This document shows, piece after piece, positions 34,200-46,740 of a stretch of DNA of 64,000 nt. The stretch lies in the NCBI GenBank assembly GCA_014529385.2, contig CM043962.1, positions 86,585,180 through 86,649,179 of the forward strand, read 5' to 3'. The notes beneath the pieces were generated by a model, which saw only the letters and a program-made list of their open reading frames with translations, was not told where the DNA came from and ran no database searches. The translations under genes were made by a program, and so were the position numbers. Origin of the DNA: Adiantum capillus-veneris. Lineage: Eukaryota; Streptophyta; Polypodiopsida; Polypodiales; Pteridaceae. Numbering within the stretch: the stretch's first letter is position 1; each line of letters starts with the position of its first letter.

Positions 34200-34689
34200 A
34201 TTTGACTACAAGACCCAGTCTAGCAAGATCAAATACAGACAAAAGATTCTTCTTGATCCCAGGTACATAAAGTGCATCAACAAGTGTGAAAGAACTGCCA
34301 TTTACAGCAGTAAGCACAATCTTTCCAACTCCCTGAACCGGATAAGAGGCATTGTTGGCACAAGTAACAGAATTCCCATGAGGGACAGACTCAAGAGAGG
34401 TGAAAAAATCACAATGTGAGGTAATGTGCTTTGTAGAACCACTGTCAAAATACCACACATGTGAATCTGCAGCAACTAACATGCATGCATCATGAACAAC
34501 AGGATTATAAGTGCACTCTGCACTAAAAGCCCATTCGTCTCCTTTTACAGAAGACTCAACAATAGCTGCAATTGTAGTGGAACCAGCGTCAGTAGTGGAA
34601 CCGACCTCTTTCTTCTTAGCCTCTTTGGCCTTCAACTTAGGACAATGCTTGATTAGCTGATCATTAGCTTCACAATAATGGCAACGCAT
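34117..34689 (-). pseudogene. copia K CCHC knuckle and protease
   Basis: The frame opens with the knuckle CHYCEANDQLIKHCPKL. An acidic/serine linker follows, then the protease active site WYFDSGSTKHITSHCDFF with intact DSGS. Next come VTCANNASYPVQGVGKIVLT and the block ALYVPGIKKNLLSVFDLARL, all in copia order. It remains open for 190 codons, the best preserved part of K. Confidence 0.92.
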
Positions 34690-34699
34690 CTTCTTTTTG

Positions 34700-35390
34700 C
34701 CCTTATCACCAAAATTTCCAAACGAATTTCTGCCAGCAGAAGCATTATGAATAGGTGATTTTCCACTCGCAGAAGAACCATGAGAAGTAGCTGCGTTACT
34801 GTTACCACCTTTTCTGTGAGCAACAATAAAGGCTGTTCAACTGCACGTTGTCTAGTCCTATTTTTTTTGTAAAGCGACTCTTGTATCAACAATGTGCATA
34901 ATGCATCAAACTTGACAACTTTAGGATTTGCTTGGGTCATAAGTCTCCGAGTACTAGCAAAAGTCTAGTAAGAATGTGGCAAGGCATCAAGAACAGTCTG
35001 CACAATGGAATTGTTTGAAATGACTTCACCTGCAGAAATAAGTTGCTCATTGATATCCTTGCCATCAGCAAGGAAAGTGTCCATATCGTCTACCTCATGC
35101 ATAATGTTCGACTCCTGCTCTTTATGTAGTAATGCAATTTTGGCCTCGTTGAGGCTTGCATAAAGGCCAACCACAGAATATTCCAAGCCTATTTTGCAGA
35201 TTTCGTTGAACAAATGTGAGGAGTAATCATGCACTTCACAAACAACGCAATCAATGCATGAGCCTGCGTATCTTTTACATCTTGAACACATTTGTGTTGT
35301 TCTCGGCCATGGCGAATGCCTGCACCTGATGTGAAAATTGCTCGAAAAGAGGAGAAATGAAGCGGGAATAACATATGCTATATAGCACAA
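34700..35390 (-). pseudogene. copia K gag
   Basis: Fragments of a UBN2-type gag are visible: DTQAHALIALFVKCMITPHI, LYASLNEAKIALLHKEQESN, GKDINEQLISAGEVISNNSI and VQTVLDALPHSY. They lie in two frames, with a third frame after 34960 holding the rest. A start codon near 35310 (MAENNTN in the minus reading) is plausible. Confidence 0.7.
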
Positions 35391-35659
35391 ACCGTAGAAG
35401 ACTATAAGGACCTGTTATGCAAAAAATGGCACTGAAAAAAATTTTGCACAAAATGACGAATAGCCTACACAGTACTGTCTATAGTGGAAACGAAGGCCGA
35501 AATGAGCCCGAATAAAAAATCCTGAGTAAACTAAGCTCTTCGAGCTACCCTCAAATATTTTTCAACCTACAAACGCTTACTGAAGCTCACTAAAATTGAA
35601 GAAAGTGAGCAGGCATGTGCAGGAGTTGCTGGCGACTAAGCTTGGGAGGACGCAACCTG

Positions 35660-35670
35660 TTTTGATACCA
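35660..35670 (-). other. Primer binding site of copia K (diverged)
   Basis: TTTTGATACCA on the plus strand matches the complement of TGGTATCAGAGC over most of its length, a few bases from the LTR. Confidence 0.55.
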
Positions 35671-35675
35671 ATTCT

Positions 35676-35938
35676 TGGAATTACGATTGCAGGAAAACAC
35701 ACACAGCTTGGAGAAGACGAAGGAAGCTCTAGGCACACAATAGAGAGTATTTTACTTGGTGTGCAATGGAAAGATAGATAGCCCTAGAATGATGGGCGTT
35801 TATACGATGCACGGGGGAAAAACAATAGAGAGTATTTTACTTGGTGTGCAATGGAAAGATAGATAGCCCTAGAATGATGGGCATATATACAATGCACGGG
35901 GGAAAAAGCCTCCTAGTAAGGGAAAAAATATCCCAACA
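35676..35938 (-). repeat. 5' LTR of copia K with internal 83-85 bp duplication
   Basis: The minus strand starts TGTTGGGATA and ends ...CCA, typical of copia LTRs. A unit beginning ACAATAGAGAGTATTTTAC is present twice (35739-35821 and 35822-35906) with four or five differences. Confidence 0.7.
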
Positions 35939-38900
35939 GTCCTAAGTGTGTTCACACACATCACTACCACATGTATATGGTAACAAGAGTGAGTAACACA
36001 TAGTCTATTTCCATACCATCCTGCAAGGTGAATGGTTCTTCTTTCTTCCCTAAGGCAAGGGCTAAAATTACGTCTTTAAAATCGGCGTCAATAGCATACT
36101 CATCTATCATAGAAGATAGATAATTGTGAGTTTCTATGGGACACCTCATTGGCTCTTGGCCGTCGTGATAGTGCATTAGCTACTTGATTGTGCTTGCCAA
36201 CAATGTGAGTAATATGAAAATTGAATTGCGAAAGAAAAATTTTCCACCTCATTTGTTTGTCAGAGAGTTTGGTTTGTGTCATGAAGTACTTAAGACTTTG
36301 ATTTGTGTCATGAAGTACTTAAGAGTTTGGTTTGTGTCATGAAGTACTTAAGACTTTGATGATCCGTGCCTGGGATGAATGGAGTCCCCAAAAGATAGTG
36401 CTTCCATGTATCGAGGGCATGTAGGACAGATAGTGCTTTCATGTATCGAGGACACGTAGGACAGCTAGTAGCTCCTTCTCGTAGATTCCCAATACTCGCT
36501 CATTGGAATTGAGTCTTCGACTCTCATATGCTATGGCATGCCCTTCTTGAAGCAAAATTGCTCCAAGGAAATCTCAACAAGTATTACATTGGACCTCAAA
36601 TGGTTTTGAGAGATCCGGTAGTGTAAGCACGGGTTGAGAGGTAAGCTTTTCTTTAAGCTTTTCAAAAGCACTTTTCTCTTTAGCAATCCATATGTACTTA
36701 AAATTTTTCTTGGTCAAGTCATGTAGTGGTCCTGTTATTTGGGAGAATTTAGCTATGAAGTGTCTATAGTATGCACACATGCCAATAAATCTTCGTAGCT
36801 CATGTAGATTCCTTGGGTTAGGCCATCCTTTTATTACTTCAAGCTTGGTTGGATCCATACGAATACCATATTGAAAGATAATATGATCCAAGTATTGAAT
36901 CTCTTGGAGGAAAAATTCACTCTTCTTTTGGTTGATGAAAAGTTTATTCTCCCTCATAGCTTGAAAAACTAAGTGGAGGTGTTGCTTATGCTCCTCCAAA
37001 TATTTGGAGTAGATGATAATGTCGTCGAAGAACACTCCAATGAACTTGCGGTAGGGTCTAAAGATTTTCTCCATTAGGCGGTTGAACATGGCTGGAGCAT
37101 TTGTCAAACCAAAAGGCATGATAAGATATTCATAAAGACCAAACGTTGTACGAAACACGGTCTATACGATATCTTCATTCACTATCCTTATTTGATGATA
37201 GCCACTTTTAAGGTCAATCCTACTGAAGTAGGTCAAACCTTGTAGCTTATCAAATAGATCTTCTACCCGCGGTACGAGAGATTTGTTTTTTATAGTGATA
37301 CGATTTAATGCTCGATAGTCCACACACATGTGGGATGTGCCATCTTTCTTTTGCACTAAATGGACTGGTGAACAAAAGGGAGAGGAGCTAGGCGCATGCA
37401 CTTGCCTCATAATCTCCTCTTGTTGAACTTGAGAAACTCTATAAGGAGGTTTATTAGGCAGTGAGCTCCTAGGTAGAAGCTCTATCTTATGGTCATCATC
37501 TCCTCGTTTTGGAGGTAACTCCATAGGGATGTCATCGAGATAAATACATCTTGGAATCTATTTAGAAAATTAGACAACTTTAATTCTTCTTGATTCCTAC
37601 CACTTTGTTTTGTTAAAACATTAGCAACATTTAGAGACTCTTTGACAAAAATCATGTACGAGGAAATCGAGATTTCATTGACTTATCAAAAGCAAGTAGT
37701 TTACAAGTGGTATAGTACAACCAGACTCATTAGCATCTGTATACATGCTCTTTTCCTTGTAGGCGAATTAGATTCTCCTTTTAAGGAACTTCATGTTGGC
37801 AGTAGTGTAGTTGAGCCATGGTACCCCTAGGATAACATCCTCATGTTGGAGAGGAGAGATGAAAAAGTCTTCTTTGTTGACGTAGCTTTGGATGATGCCT
37901 CAACTTCCCAATCAAGGGAGTAACGAAGGCTTGCTGTCCCTTGAAAACCCCATTGGTAGTTACAGTATCTCCCATTTAGAGTGCTTGTATGCCCAGCTTT
38001 GTGGCCAACTCCGTTGATATGAAGTTATGAGTAGAGCCGGGATCAAATAGGATGAAGGCATCATGCTCCCTCACCTTCCCCCAAGCATATGAAAGGGATA
38101 ATGCTTTGCAATGAGCATCCTCTTTTGGAGCTTCGACTGTGGAAGCTCTAGGAGTCTCATTACGGGTATTTCTTTTGGGGCAAGAATGATAGGCATGTCC
38201 TTACTCCCCACACTTAAAGCATTTGTGATCTTTGCGAAAAGCCTCTAGCTCTTCATCATAAGAGAGTTTGTTTTTACCTTTGTAGACTCCTTTATCCTTA
38301 GTCTTGTTGTTGTTGCTGCCGGAATTGCCTTGGGAAGACCTTTGAGCATTGTTCTTCCCCTTTGCATCATTTTGATCTTTGTTTTCCATGGGCTTGGCAT
38401 TCCTTTTAGCCCCTTGTTGAAAATTGATACAAGATGCAACCATAGTGTGGTGGATTCATTCGATGATAGAACCAGGCCGTTGGGAGTTGACATACTCGAC
38501 CATTTCTTCAGGTAATCCCGCACAAATTTGTTGCTTTTGCTTGGTGAAATCTATCTTCTGAAAGGTTGTAGCTTTGAGACGTAAATCCCAAAACTTGTCT
38601 TCATATTTGTGGATAGACTCGTTGGAAAGTAACTTCAAACTCCACCATTCAGTGAGCACTTTATCTTTGGCGGCGCTTGCAAGAAATTGCTTCATGATGG
38701 AAACTCGTAGAGTTTTCCATGTCTTTGGAGCTTCGTCGTTGCCACAAAGGCTAGCCCACCATTGATGATCAGATTTTTGAAAGTGCATAGCTACATGATG
38801 TAGCTTAGAGGATTCAGTGAAGCCCTCGTTTCCAAATGCCACATCAAATTGCTGGATGAAGACCAATACTTTGTCAGTAGCACCAAAGGTGCCATCATAG

Positions 38901-39511
38901 GTGAGAAAAGAGATACTCTTTCCTCCCTCTTTGAACTTTTTAATCTTGTGGGACCTTTTCCAAGAAGGGTAGGATTTGCGATTTCCTCTCCTCTTGTATT
39001 CTCTAGGAGAACAATCGTTGTTTTTGTCGGAAGAGGAGGAAGGTGATGAAGAAGGAGAAGAGGGTGACCTCTTTCTCCCCTTTTTCTTTCTTTGTTTTCT
39101 CTCTTCCCTTTCAAAGTGACAAGGAGAAGGACTATATGATGATCTTTTTCTCTTGGGAGGAGTTGGGAATCGTTGAGACCACCGTCTTTGTGGAGCCACA
39201 ACTTCAAAGGAATTCAAAAATTCACTTCTTTCTCGTTCATTGGATTCCTCCTCTTCTCTTATCAAAGAGAGTCTTCTTTTGGAAGTCTCAATAAGAGGCT
39301 TCCTAAGCTCTCTCTCTTCTTGGAGAGGTAGGGAAATCTCATAAGCACGCAGTTGTTGGGTTACTTCAGCTTGCAAGGGAGGGTTTCCCATAGCTTGTTG
39401 CAACCTAGTAACAAGATAGTTCACAAACATTGGGGCATCATCAATAGCACCTTCATGTGCAAAATCAAAGTTGTCAATATTCATTCTACTCTCTTTATTA
39501 TTGTCAGCCAT
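35939..39511 (-). pseudogene. Gypsy element G gag-pol (gag, protease, RT, RNase H)
   Basis: Reading right to left: gag (39511-38456, 351 codons, with an Arg/Lys/Ser-rich tract and then SFLTYDGTFGATDKVLVFIQ and HQWWASLCGN). The knuckle CFKCGE*GHAYHSC carries a stop inside it (about 38200). The protease has ILFDPGSTHNFIS, RT fingers lie at 37524-37162 (SPVHLVQKKDGTSHMCVDYR, RIDLKSGYHQIRI), and the palm is in 37158-36574 (MPFGLTNAPAMFNRLM, FFDDIIIYSK; the usual YVDD is FFDD). RNase H (36574-36100) is broken by a triple 29-bp repeat; ITHIVGKHNQVANALSRRPR ends it. Integrase and the 3' LTR are missing. Confidence 0.9.
36273..36359. repeat. Three 29-bp tandem copies in G RNase H
   Basis: TTTGTGTCATGAAGTACTTA starts at 36273, 36302 and 36331. 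Since 29 is not a multiple of three, the duplication destroys the RNase H frame (repeats of LKYFMTQ). A second short duplication lies at about 36390-36470. Confidence 0.9.
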
Positions 39512-39904
39512 GCTAACTAAACTTATGTATATGCTACTTTGTGCTTTGGTACCCTCAAAAACCTTAGTTGCTACTCTTCTTTACCTTTGAAAATTAGCTC
39601 TAAAGCAGCCACACCCGTGGTCTAGAGACTGTTGATTGCAAAGAGTAGTGGAGAGGGTCTAGCATTGCTTGGTTGATTATGGTTCCTGTTGAGCTTGCTA
39701 GTAGCTCAATGATGATTGGAGCCAAAGGCAACCCCGAGAGACTGCATTATTAAGTCCATAGTTCCCAACCGTGTACCTCGAACTAAGTCCTTTTTAACTA
39801 AGATAATAGATCCTGTCCCACTTACCCTCTTGCAATGAGCAGGTCCAACCTTTCAAGGACAACTTAAGGACCTCTGTTCTTAAGCAAGAAAAGAAAAACC
39901 AATA

Positions 39905-39916
39905 GCTCTGATACCA
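39905..39916 (-). other. Primer binding site of G, tRNA-iMet
   Basis: GCTCTGATACCA, the exact complement of the standard site, one base inside the LTR that starts at 39918. Confidence 0.92.
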
Positions 39917-39917
39917 A

Positions 39918-40950
39918 TGTAATGGAATTAGACTATGAACATTGAGAATAGATGAATTTTAAGAATTGTAGTGTGCATTTTGATGAGAATACTTTGAGAA
40001 AATAGAGAGAGAACTTGATTAGAGGTAGCGACATAACCATTATACTTAATTAGCTTGGCATGAACAATACTTTGCAAGAGAGAGAATTAGAGAACTTGAC
40101 AACAGTTGAGGACCGGATTAATGTGGAGCCGGTCCCCCCTCCAAAAGGCTTTTGTATTATAGCTTCTCCATAAATAGAGACTTGGCACAATACAAGCTTT
40201 GTGTTCCTTAAGACCTTGATGGTGCAATGAATAAGAGACTTCATGCATCACAATTATGCCCGTAACTTATCTAGATGAAAGCATTAACTTGTCTCCCGCC
40301 TCAATCCCAAGACCTCAAACACCTTCAAAGGTGGAGAGAGCTAGCAGGGAATGAGGGTAGGGAAGAGGAAGAAGAAGTATTCTTACGAGAAAGAAGTAGT
40401 GTCCTCTCATACCATTACTCATAGTAATTAGCATAGCATAGTATCATAGTAATGGAGATGAAGAAGATGACAAGTATAGCATTAAAGCATGGATCTTGGT
40501 TGGATTTGCATTCCATAGCCAAGAGTGTTGATGTACGCTTTTCACTTCTCAAGCTTGGAGAAGGAGATGAAGTTCTTGTTTTTTCACAAAGTGAGAATGA
40601 GAGCATGTGAGTGTGTGAGAGAGAGTATACCCCCAAGCACACCCCCAACTTGCCTTGGTCGACCCCTTCTTGTAGCTCATGATTGAATTTGATTGGACCC
40701 TTGTAAGCCTAGCCAATCACATGCTTTGTGCATATCAAGCAACAAGGGTAGCATTTGGAGAAGTGTCCTCCTTACCCCTTTGAGAGAGAGGGCTTGATAA
40801 TGCCTAGATAATTGTTTAATTAAACTAAATGCTTATTGGACCCCTTTAAAGCCTAGCCAATAGGATTGAAGCACCATGAGGACAACATGAGGAGGAGCTT
40901 GACATGTGTCCCTGTTGCCTCTTGTGGAAAGGGTGACCCTTGAGAGGGTG
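39918..40950 (-). repeat. 5' LTR of G, part 1 (split by element E)
   Basis: Starts TGTAATGGAATTAGAC. It shares long blocks with the G' LTR (56214-56980) and the H LTR (61732-62653), including GGAGCCGGTCCCCCCTCC and AAGGCTTTTGTATTATAGC. It is interrupted at 40950 and continues at 53993. Confidence 0.88.
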
Positions 40951-41207
40951 TGTGCGCGTATGTCACACGTGTCAATGCAAGGAACTTGCTGATACACTGT
41001 GTGCAAGCTACAAATGTCTCGAAGCACACAACAAGCCTAAACTAGTAAGCTCAAAGATGGTGATGGTGTGTCACTCACCGTTCTACGCTTGCTGTCGTGG
41101 AGGATTCCTCGCTGCGAAGAAGAGGGAGACGCTGCTACACCGTGCTCAACCGCCTTGCCGCCGTCGTGCCGCCGCAATGCTCGATCGCACACTCTCTCTC
41201 TCTCACG

Positions 41208-41302
<95 letters not shown>

Positions 41303-41585
41303 GGAGATGAAGAAGAAGAAGATGGAGATGGAGCAAGAGCACTCTTCAATTGCACAAATGAGAGAATGAGTGAATTTTAGGTTTAGTTGACTTTTATATG
41401 AGCTCGCCCCATTCACACTTGGGTGCCCATGCTTAGCCAACTAATGCCTTGAATGTTCCAGTTAGAGGGCGCCTCTCATCGGCGATCACTTTGACCCTTT
41501 TCCTATTGGAACGACAAGCCCGGTACCTGACTCTACCAAATAAATAATACGACGTCCGTTGTAGGAATGTGCATGAGGGTTAACA
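40951..41585 (-). repeat. 3' LTR of E with (AC)45
   Basis: 635 bp, TG...CA, including an uninterrupted (AC)n from 41211 to 41301 and a GAAGAAGAAGAAGATGGAG tract. The sister LTR has only about ten AC units. Confidence 0.93.
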
Positions 41586-43420
41586 TGCCCCTCTTTCTGA
41601 TGTAGATTCCGTCCTCAGAAGCTATTGAGTTGAAGCTCGTTCATTGAGGTGGAAGAGCATTTGAGATGAATGTCCTTAGCCTTCTTTAGTCACTGCAAAA
41701 TCAAACAACATTGGCACAGTAATTGCATTCTCATATACAATTAAAAAGCATATGCATTTTTAGGCAGACAAATTGATTGGTAGTATAATTTTAAACCATT
41801 TGTCAGCAATAAACATTAAATTGCAATATAATCAAACGCATAAACTGTTGGGAAGGTAAAAAACTAAACAAGTTCGGGGTCGCTAATTCAACGGTCGAAA
41901 GGCACTAAAGATCGACTATTAATACCATGGGTAAGCTTCTTAATTTTCTCTAGTCAATTAAGCTGTTTAATCGCGAGAGCCAAGTATTTCATGTTCGAGG
42001 GTTGACTAGAGGCTATACCTAGAAGACCTTGTAGTTAAGCTATGATAAAAGGAATTTCTCATGAAATCATCGCCTGACTGATTACCTTTTCTTTGACCCC
42101 CCCAAAGTCTTTTCACAGTGATTCAATTTTGATGTGTCTGCTTATTTTGTATGCCTTGGGTTTTTTGCTTGTCAAGGAAAAGCGCCCACACTGGGAACCT
42201 CTAGGGCTCTAGTACCATAGGCGATACATGTGAGTGAAGTACCCAATCAAGTTGAGATTTCTCTTCCAGCTTAAGATTTTACATTGTGGCACTTTGATTT
42301 TTTTTGTTTGTTCATTTTCAACATTTTAATTTTGTAACTTTGGGGGGTCATATAACACTGTTACCCTCCCTAGGCTCATCACACTAGTAAACTCCCTTTA
42401 TAATACTTAAGCTAAAGGTCAATAGGGACTAAGCCCACTAGAAAGCCCTAGTACATTTCACATAATGCTGCCTAAATTGGATTAAGAACCTAAGTAACCA
42501 TTGATAATTAGGAAGGCATTCCCCATGGTATTAAGAGAAAATCTCTAACGCCTAGCTTGGTCAAACTAGCTTAGTCGGACTGCTTGATTTTTAAACCTAG
42601 ACAAGTGATTATGACAAAAAATTACATTGAATTAAATGTTTGATACTAAGCAAATGTGTTGGATATTATGCTATCAATCACAATTAAAGCAGACAAACAT
42701 GGATGCAAAAAGATAGGGGCAATGCTAATGGATAAGAAACACATGTTTGTGTTGATGGTCACTCTTGATTTGAAAAGTCGATGAGAGAAAGATTCCATGA
42801 AGGTCCAAATCCTAACCATAGCAACACGTTCCTGTACACACTAGGAAACACAAAGAATACCTCTAGGAGGCATATCAGTGGGAAGAAAGAACTTTGCTAA
42901 TCACTAAACTATAAAATAGAAACACTCCTATCGTACTAATCCTACCTTCCCTCCATCACTTGAGTGATGAGGATCAAAGGTGTTTTAAGACATAGGTTTC
43001 TGTTTCAGTGTACCGGATGTGAATGTGTAGGTCTGGGTCAATGCTTTGACTTTTATTGTGCATCATCGTTTGCTAATTGCTCTTGCTCTTTATTATTTTT
43101 GTTTTTTGTGAGTATAAGGCTTTATATATACATTCCCCTAAGATTGGGAGATTGAGAGGTCAGGGAAGAAGGTTGAGAGAGAAGCAAGTGAATGATGACT
43201 ATCAGCAAACACTCCCCCCTTCCTTGGGTAGATCATACCATTTGAAATGTGCTCATCACCCTTTGAAACCAATTGTCCCAGTTAGTCATAGGTGAGGATT
43301 TTTGCTGGTAGTTTTCTATTACCTTAGGTGACTCATCAAGTTGCAAGGGTGGTAAGGTACTCTCCCAGGATCGAACTTGAAGTGGTTCATCAGGTGATTC
43401 TTGAACACTGGGAGGTGTGG
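41586..43420. other. E 3' non-coding region beginning with the polypurine tract
   Basis: Minus strand AGAAAGAGGGGCA (41586-41598) abuts the LTR as polypurine tract. The remaining 1.8 kb shows no coding motif. RT and integrase would be expected here in an autonomous element. Confidence 0.7.
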
Positions 43421-43421
43421 A

Positions 43422-44213
43422 TTACTTTGTAGCTTTATGGAGGTCCACTATTGTAGGTGGAGGCTGTGGAGAAGCTTTTACCTCTATGGATGCATTACAT
43501 GAGGAGCTAGAAGCTTCATGGGACTCCCCCCTTCCTGAGCTAGGTGGAGCAAATCGTTCTTTCTTTTGTACCCAAACTAGCTCTGGAGCGGGTGTGTAGC
43601 ATTCTGTGATTTTTTTCTTTCCGCGATCGTCGATTCGTTTTGGAGCTATGGGATTGGGCTCACATGGGTCAGGTGACAAGTAAGAACACAATCTACGTTT
43701 TGGCACCCAGATTTGATCATTTCCTTGATAGCAGCCTTGGGCTTCCAATAGTCGTTTAGGAATCCATCCCCATGTTTTCTTACATTTTTTGTGGCGAGTG
43801 GAACGTTTCTTACAAGGGTTTTGTTTTTAAGCACTAGCTATGGTCGCTAAAGAAGCTTTAGGGACCCACTTGTATGTTTTCTTCGTTTAATTAGGACGAG
43901 TCTTGTCAGAAGCTATATGCATTGCTTGTAGCATATTTAAGGGTACGAGCATTTCATCCCCCTCAGGTGTTACCCATGCCGTCCCCCTGTTTCCCCAAGT
44001 GTCTATGGTTGCTGCTAAGTGGACCCAATCCACATTGTCCGACTTAGTCATCCCAGGTAGTACATCCATATAAGGAGAATCTTCCCCAACATCAGTGTCC
44101 GCTATACACGTGTAACAATACTGCAATGGGGCCGAGTAAACTGTGGTGTCAGATCTATGATCAATTCTAAACCTATTTCCTAGAGGATGTGGTTGATCGG
44201 TTACAAGATCCAC
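43422..44213 (-). pseudogene. E-family ORF downstream of protease, unrecognised
   Basis: Short minus-strand frames (44213-43887, 43834-43646, 43748-43422) directly follow the protease. They contain IDTWGNRGTAWVTPEGDEML and KRRLCSYLSPDPCEPNPI. I do not recognise them. They may be a post-protease spacer or an extra domain of this family. Confidence 0.35.
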
Positions 44214-44234
44214 TCTAATGACAGAATCTTGGAA

Positions 44235-44702
44235 CTACAGGTAGACATGGTTTTTAGACCAATCATGCACCATTTTTGCTTCTCTCATGAAAAGACATCC
44301 TAAGATCATCTCAAATGCCATAGTGTGTTTGGAGAAATCCATAACAATGAAGGTAATCCTTATTTTATGTCCAAAGACCTTGATCTTGAGATCCTCTAGC
44401 ATCCCAATAGGTTTAACAATAGACCCATTGGCCATCTTCACTACTATGGTTGTGGTCGCAAGGTGAGGTCTCCCCATAGTTTCCCAGCAATTTTTAGTCA
44501 CAATGCTAACCCCAGCGCCACCATCAAGGATTCCCTTCATAGTTAATCCCTTAGTAGTGATTGGTATGGTTGCATTGGATTTATCACCCTCAAAGTATTG
44601 TCCTAACTTGTTAACAGGTATTTCTATAGCAAGGTTCTCATCTAGGTTGGGTTGTGTATCTAAGTGTTCCTCCTCTATTGGCATCTGCCTAGCTCCATCC
44701 AT
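44235..44702 (-). CDS. Aspartic protease domain of E
   Basis: An open 155-codon segment. The active-site block is GILDGGAGVSIVTKNCWETM, where DGGAGVS replaces DSGAT but the catalytic Asp is present. The second block, MAFEMILGCLFMREAKMVHD, corresponds to the ILGRPF(L/M) motif of plant Athila/Tat proteases. The upstream linker (45299-44751) shares PLNIAKLMNFM and IMSKLYKDPEL with the remnant at 31722-32054. It would be part of the polyprotein; the ATG at its start is probably internal. Confidence 0.8.
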   Translation of the reverse strand: MDGARQMPIEEEHLDTQPNLDENLAIEIPVNKLGQYFEGDKSNATIPITTKGLTMKGILDGGAGVSIVTKNCWETMGRPHLATTTIVVKMANGSIVKPIGMLEDLKIKVFGHKIRITFIVMDFSKHTMAFEMILGCLFMREAKMVHDWSKNHVYL

Positions 44703-44750
44703 ATGTGCAAATTATGGTAGCCCAAAGTTTAGTTCTCCATTGAGGAAGGC

Positions 44751-45583
44751 TCAAAGAGCTGAGACTAGCTCAGGGTCTTTATATAGTTTGGACATGATGG
44801 TGGTTCTGACTTCTGAAAACATGAAATTCATCAATTTGGCAATGTTTAACGGCACCTTTTGGGCTTCAATCCCTTGACGTGGGGAAGATGGGATCTCCAT
44901 TTCTTTGATACGATTAGGTAGTCCCTCTGTAAACGTTCTTTCCATCAAGAAGTGAGTACGCCCACTTTCCCATGACTTTAAGTCACTTTCTTCTTGGATG
45001 ACACTAGGTATAGCTAAGGGTCTATGGACTTGGTGAGGTTGTTGTTGCGTAGGGAACACGGTGTCTGTAATCGGGATCTACTTAGGTGCTGGTTCTAGAT
45101 CCCTTTGGGTATGTTCTACCAAACTCCTTAATTGCTTGACTTGCTCAATCTCCTCTGTAGGGTTTGGATAAGTTCCTATCTTCTTTTTGGATCTTGGCCA
45201 TTGTGGCTCATGAAGATCTTCCTTATTGGTTTCTATCTTAGTGGTCATTTTGCTCTCCATGGTTTCACCTGAATCAGAACCCTCTTGAGCATCATTCATA
45301 TAGACGGGGTCGTCACCAGTCCCTATGTTGGTTTTTGAACTGGGGTCTGACTTCGCTGCTTTCTGCGATCTCTTCCTTCGTGTTTTCTTCTTTTTCTAAT
45401 ATTTGGCAATTGATGCCGTGTCTCTTTCCTCAAGAATATAATTTTGTTTTTGGAGCATTGATCGTGTGAGTATGTTTTGGTACCACATGTGTACTTTGTG
45501 ATGGCTCCTCGGTAACTTCAATCAAGTTTAATGGCATGATCTTCGGTGCATTTGGATTATTTGGACATTGGGCAATCAAATGA
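44751..45583 (-). pseudogene. E gag-protease linker
   Basis: Frames 45299-45078 and 45059-44751 are acidic/basic and low in motifs. Near 45583-45500 the reading HLIAQCPNNPNAPKIMPLNL completes the knuckle begun at 50070 on the other side of element F. Several stops lie between 45450 and 45300. Confidence 0.65.
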
Positions 45584-46073
45584 TGCTACAAACGGGAGCG
45601 CGGAGAGCCCTGCAAAATACGATCGAAATAGCACATAGCAAGCCATAAATCGACAAACTGTATACTTGGTTAACATCATTGCACATACTCCGAGCCGTAC
45701 GCAATACGAGAGAGACAAAGAGCGGGAGAGGGCAAGAGAGCGTGTGCAGGCGCATCTCCTAGAGAGGAGTGCTACGCCTGGCACGACAAGAGAGAAGAGA
45801 AGAGAGGAGAAAAGAATGAGACGGACACTGGGTGCAATCTCCCCCCGTGCAAGAGTGACCATTTCCCTCTTGCACATATTTGATTTATAGATTTCTTGAA
45901 TGGTCCAATTGGTTACAAATTGGCCGGCCGGTCATAAATGGCCAAAGCTCATAAAGAGCACTTGAATAATCAAATATACATAAAATATAATATCCTTATG
46001 CATAATCCATTATCTGCTAATGCTTTTGCCACCTGTCAGCTGTAATAAATGGATAAATATCAATTCCATAACA
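45584..46073 (-). repeat. 3' LTR of F
   Basis: 490 bp direct repeat of 49537-50021. Roughly nine differences are seen in the first 105 bases. Confidence 0.94.
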
Positions 46074-46464
46074 TACCTCTCCGTTGGAAAGCAACTGTCC
46101 TCAGTTGCGAAGATAAGAATCTGGAAACAATATTGTCAAAGACAATGATTGGAAATCTGTATCAAATAGTTTAAAAAATCCATAAAATTAGACAACATTG
46201 CTTATGCCTGCCGTCATCCGCATACTACCTATTCTAGTGTCCCATACCACTAGAATAAGGAGTATGTGTCATACCCTGATGAATCATGATATCATTGATC
46301 ACACTCATCATCAATCTCATATTGTCAAGTCTCATCACATAAACACTACCGTGATAAAATAGTCATCAGATACCAAATCCCAATCCAATTCCAATTCCAC
46401 AATATAAGTTCAAATCGAAATCACTTTCATTATGTACTCGGGTAACAAAATCATATCAGTTTGC

Positions 46465-46740
46465 AGTGGTGGCCAGCCCACTTCAGCATGATTTTGTGAT
46501 TGGTGTTGCCTCAACTGGCAAATCTACACCAAGAAGATGTGCTGCCTAGATCGGCGAATCTGCACTAATGCTGCCTATATCGGCGGATCTGCATTTACCA
46601 TTGTGAATAGATCTGCAATTTGTTAATGTGCTTCCTAAATCAGTGGATCGGCACAAATAATTGGTGTTGCCTAAATCGGCGAATCTACACCAAGACGAGC
46701 ATTTACACACTGCCTAAATCGGCGGATCTGTGTGCATGTG
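46465..46740. repeat. Degenerate repeats TGCCTAAATCGGCGAATCTG in F
   Basis: About six copies of TGCCTA(A/T)ATCGGCG(A/G)ATCT(G/A)CA-type units at irregular spacing (near 46543, 46573, 46670, 46711 and others). Confidence 0.75.

Larger units (their letters stand above)
32588..35938 (-). mobile_element. Ty1/copia element K, truncated in RT
   Basis: A minus-strand copia element with 5' LTR, a diverged primer site, gag, protease, integrase and the first part of RT; the copy ends abruptly at 32588. It abuts gypsy element G at 35938/35939. The left side abuts the E-like remnant. Multiple frameshifts show it is inactive. Confidence 0.88.

Noticed and set aside
40940-41440. Several 80-146 codon frames around the (AC)n tract
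   Set aside because: They are threonine/histidine or valine/cysteine runs produced by the microsatellite in the E LTR.
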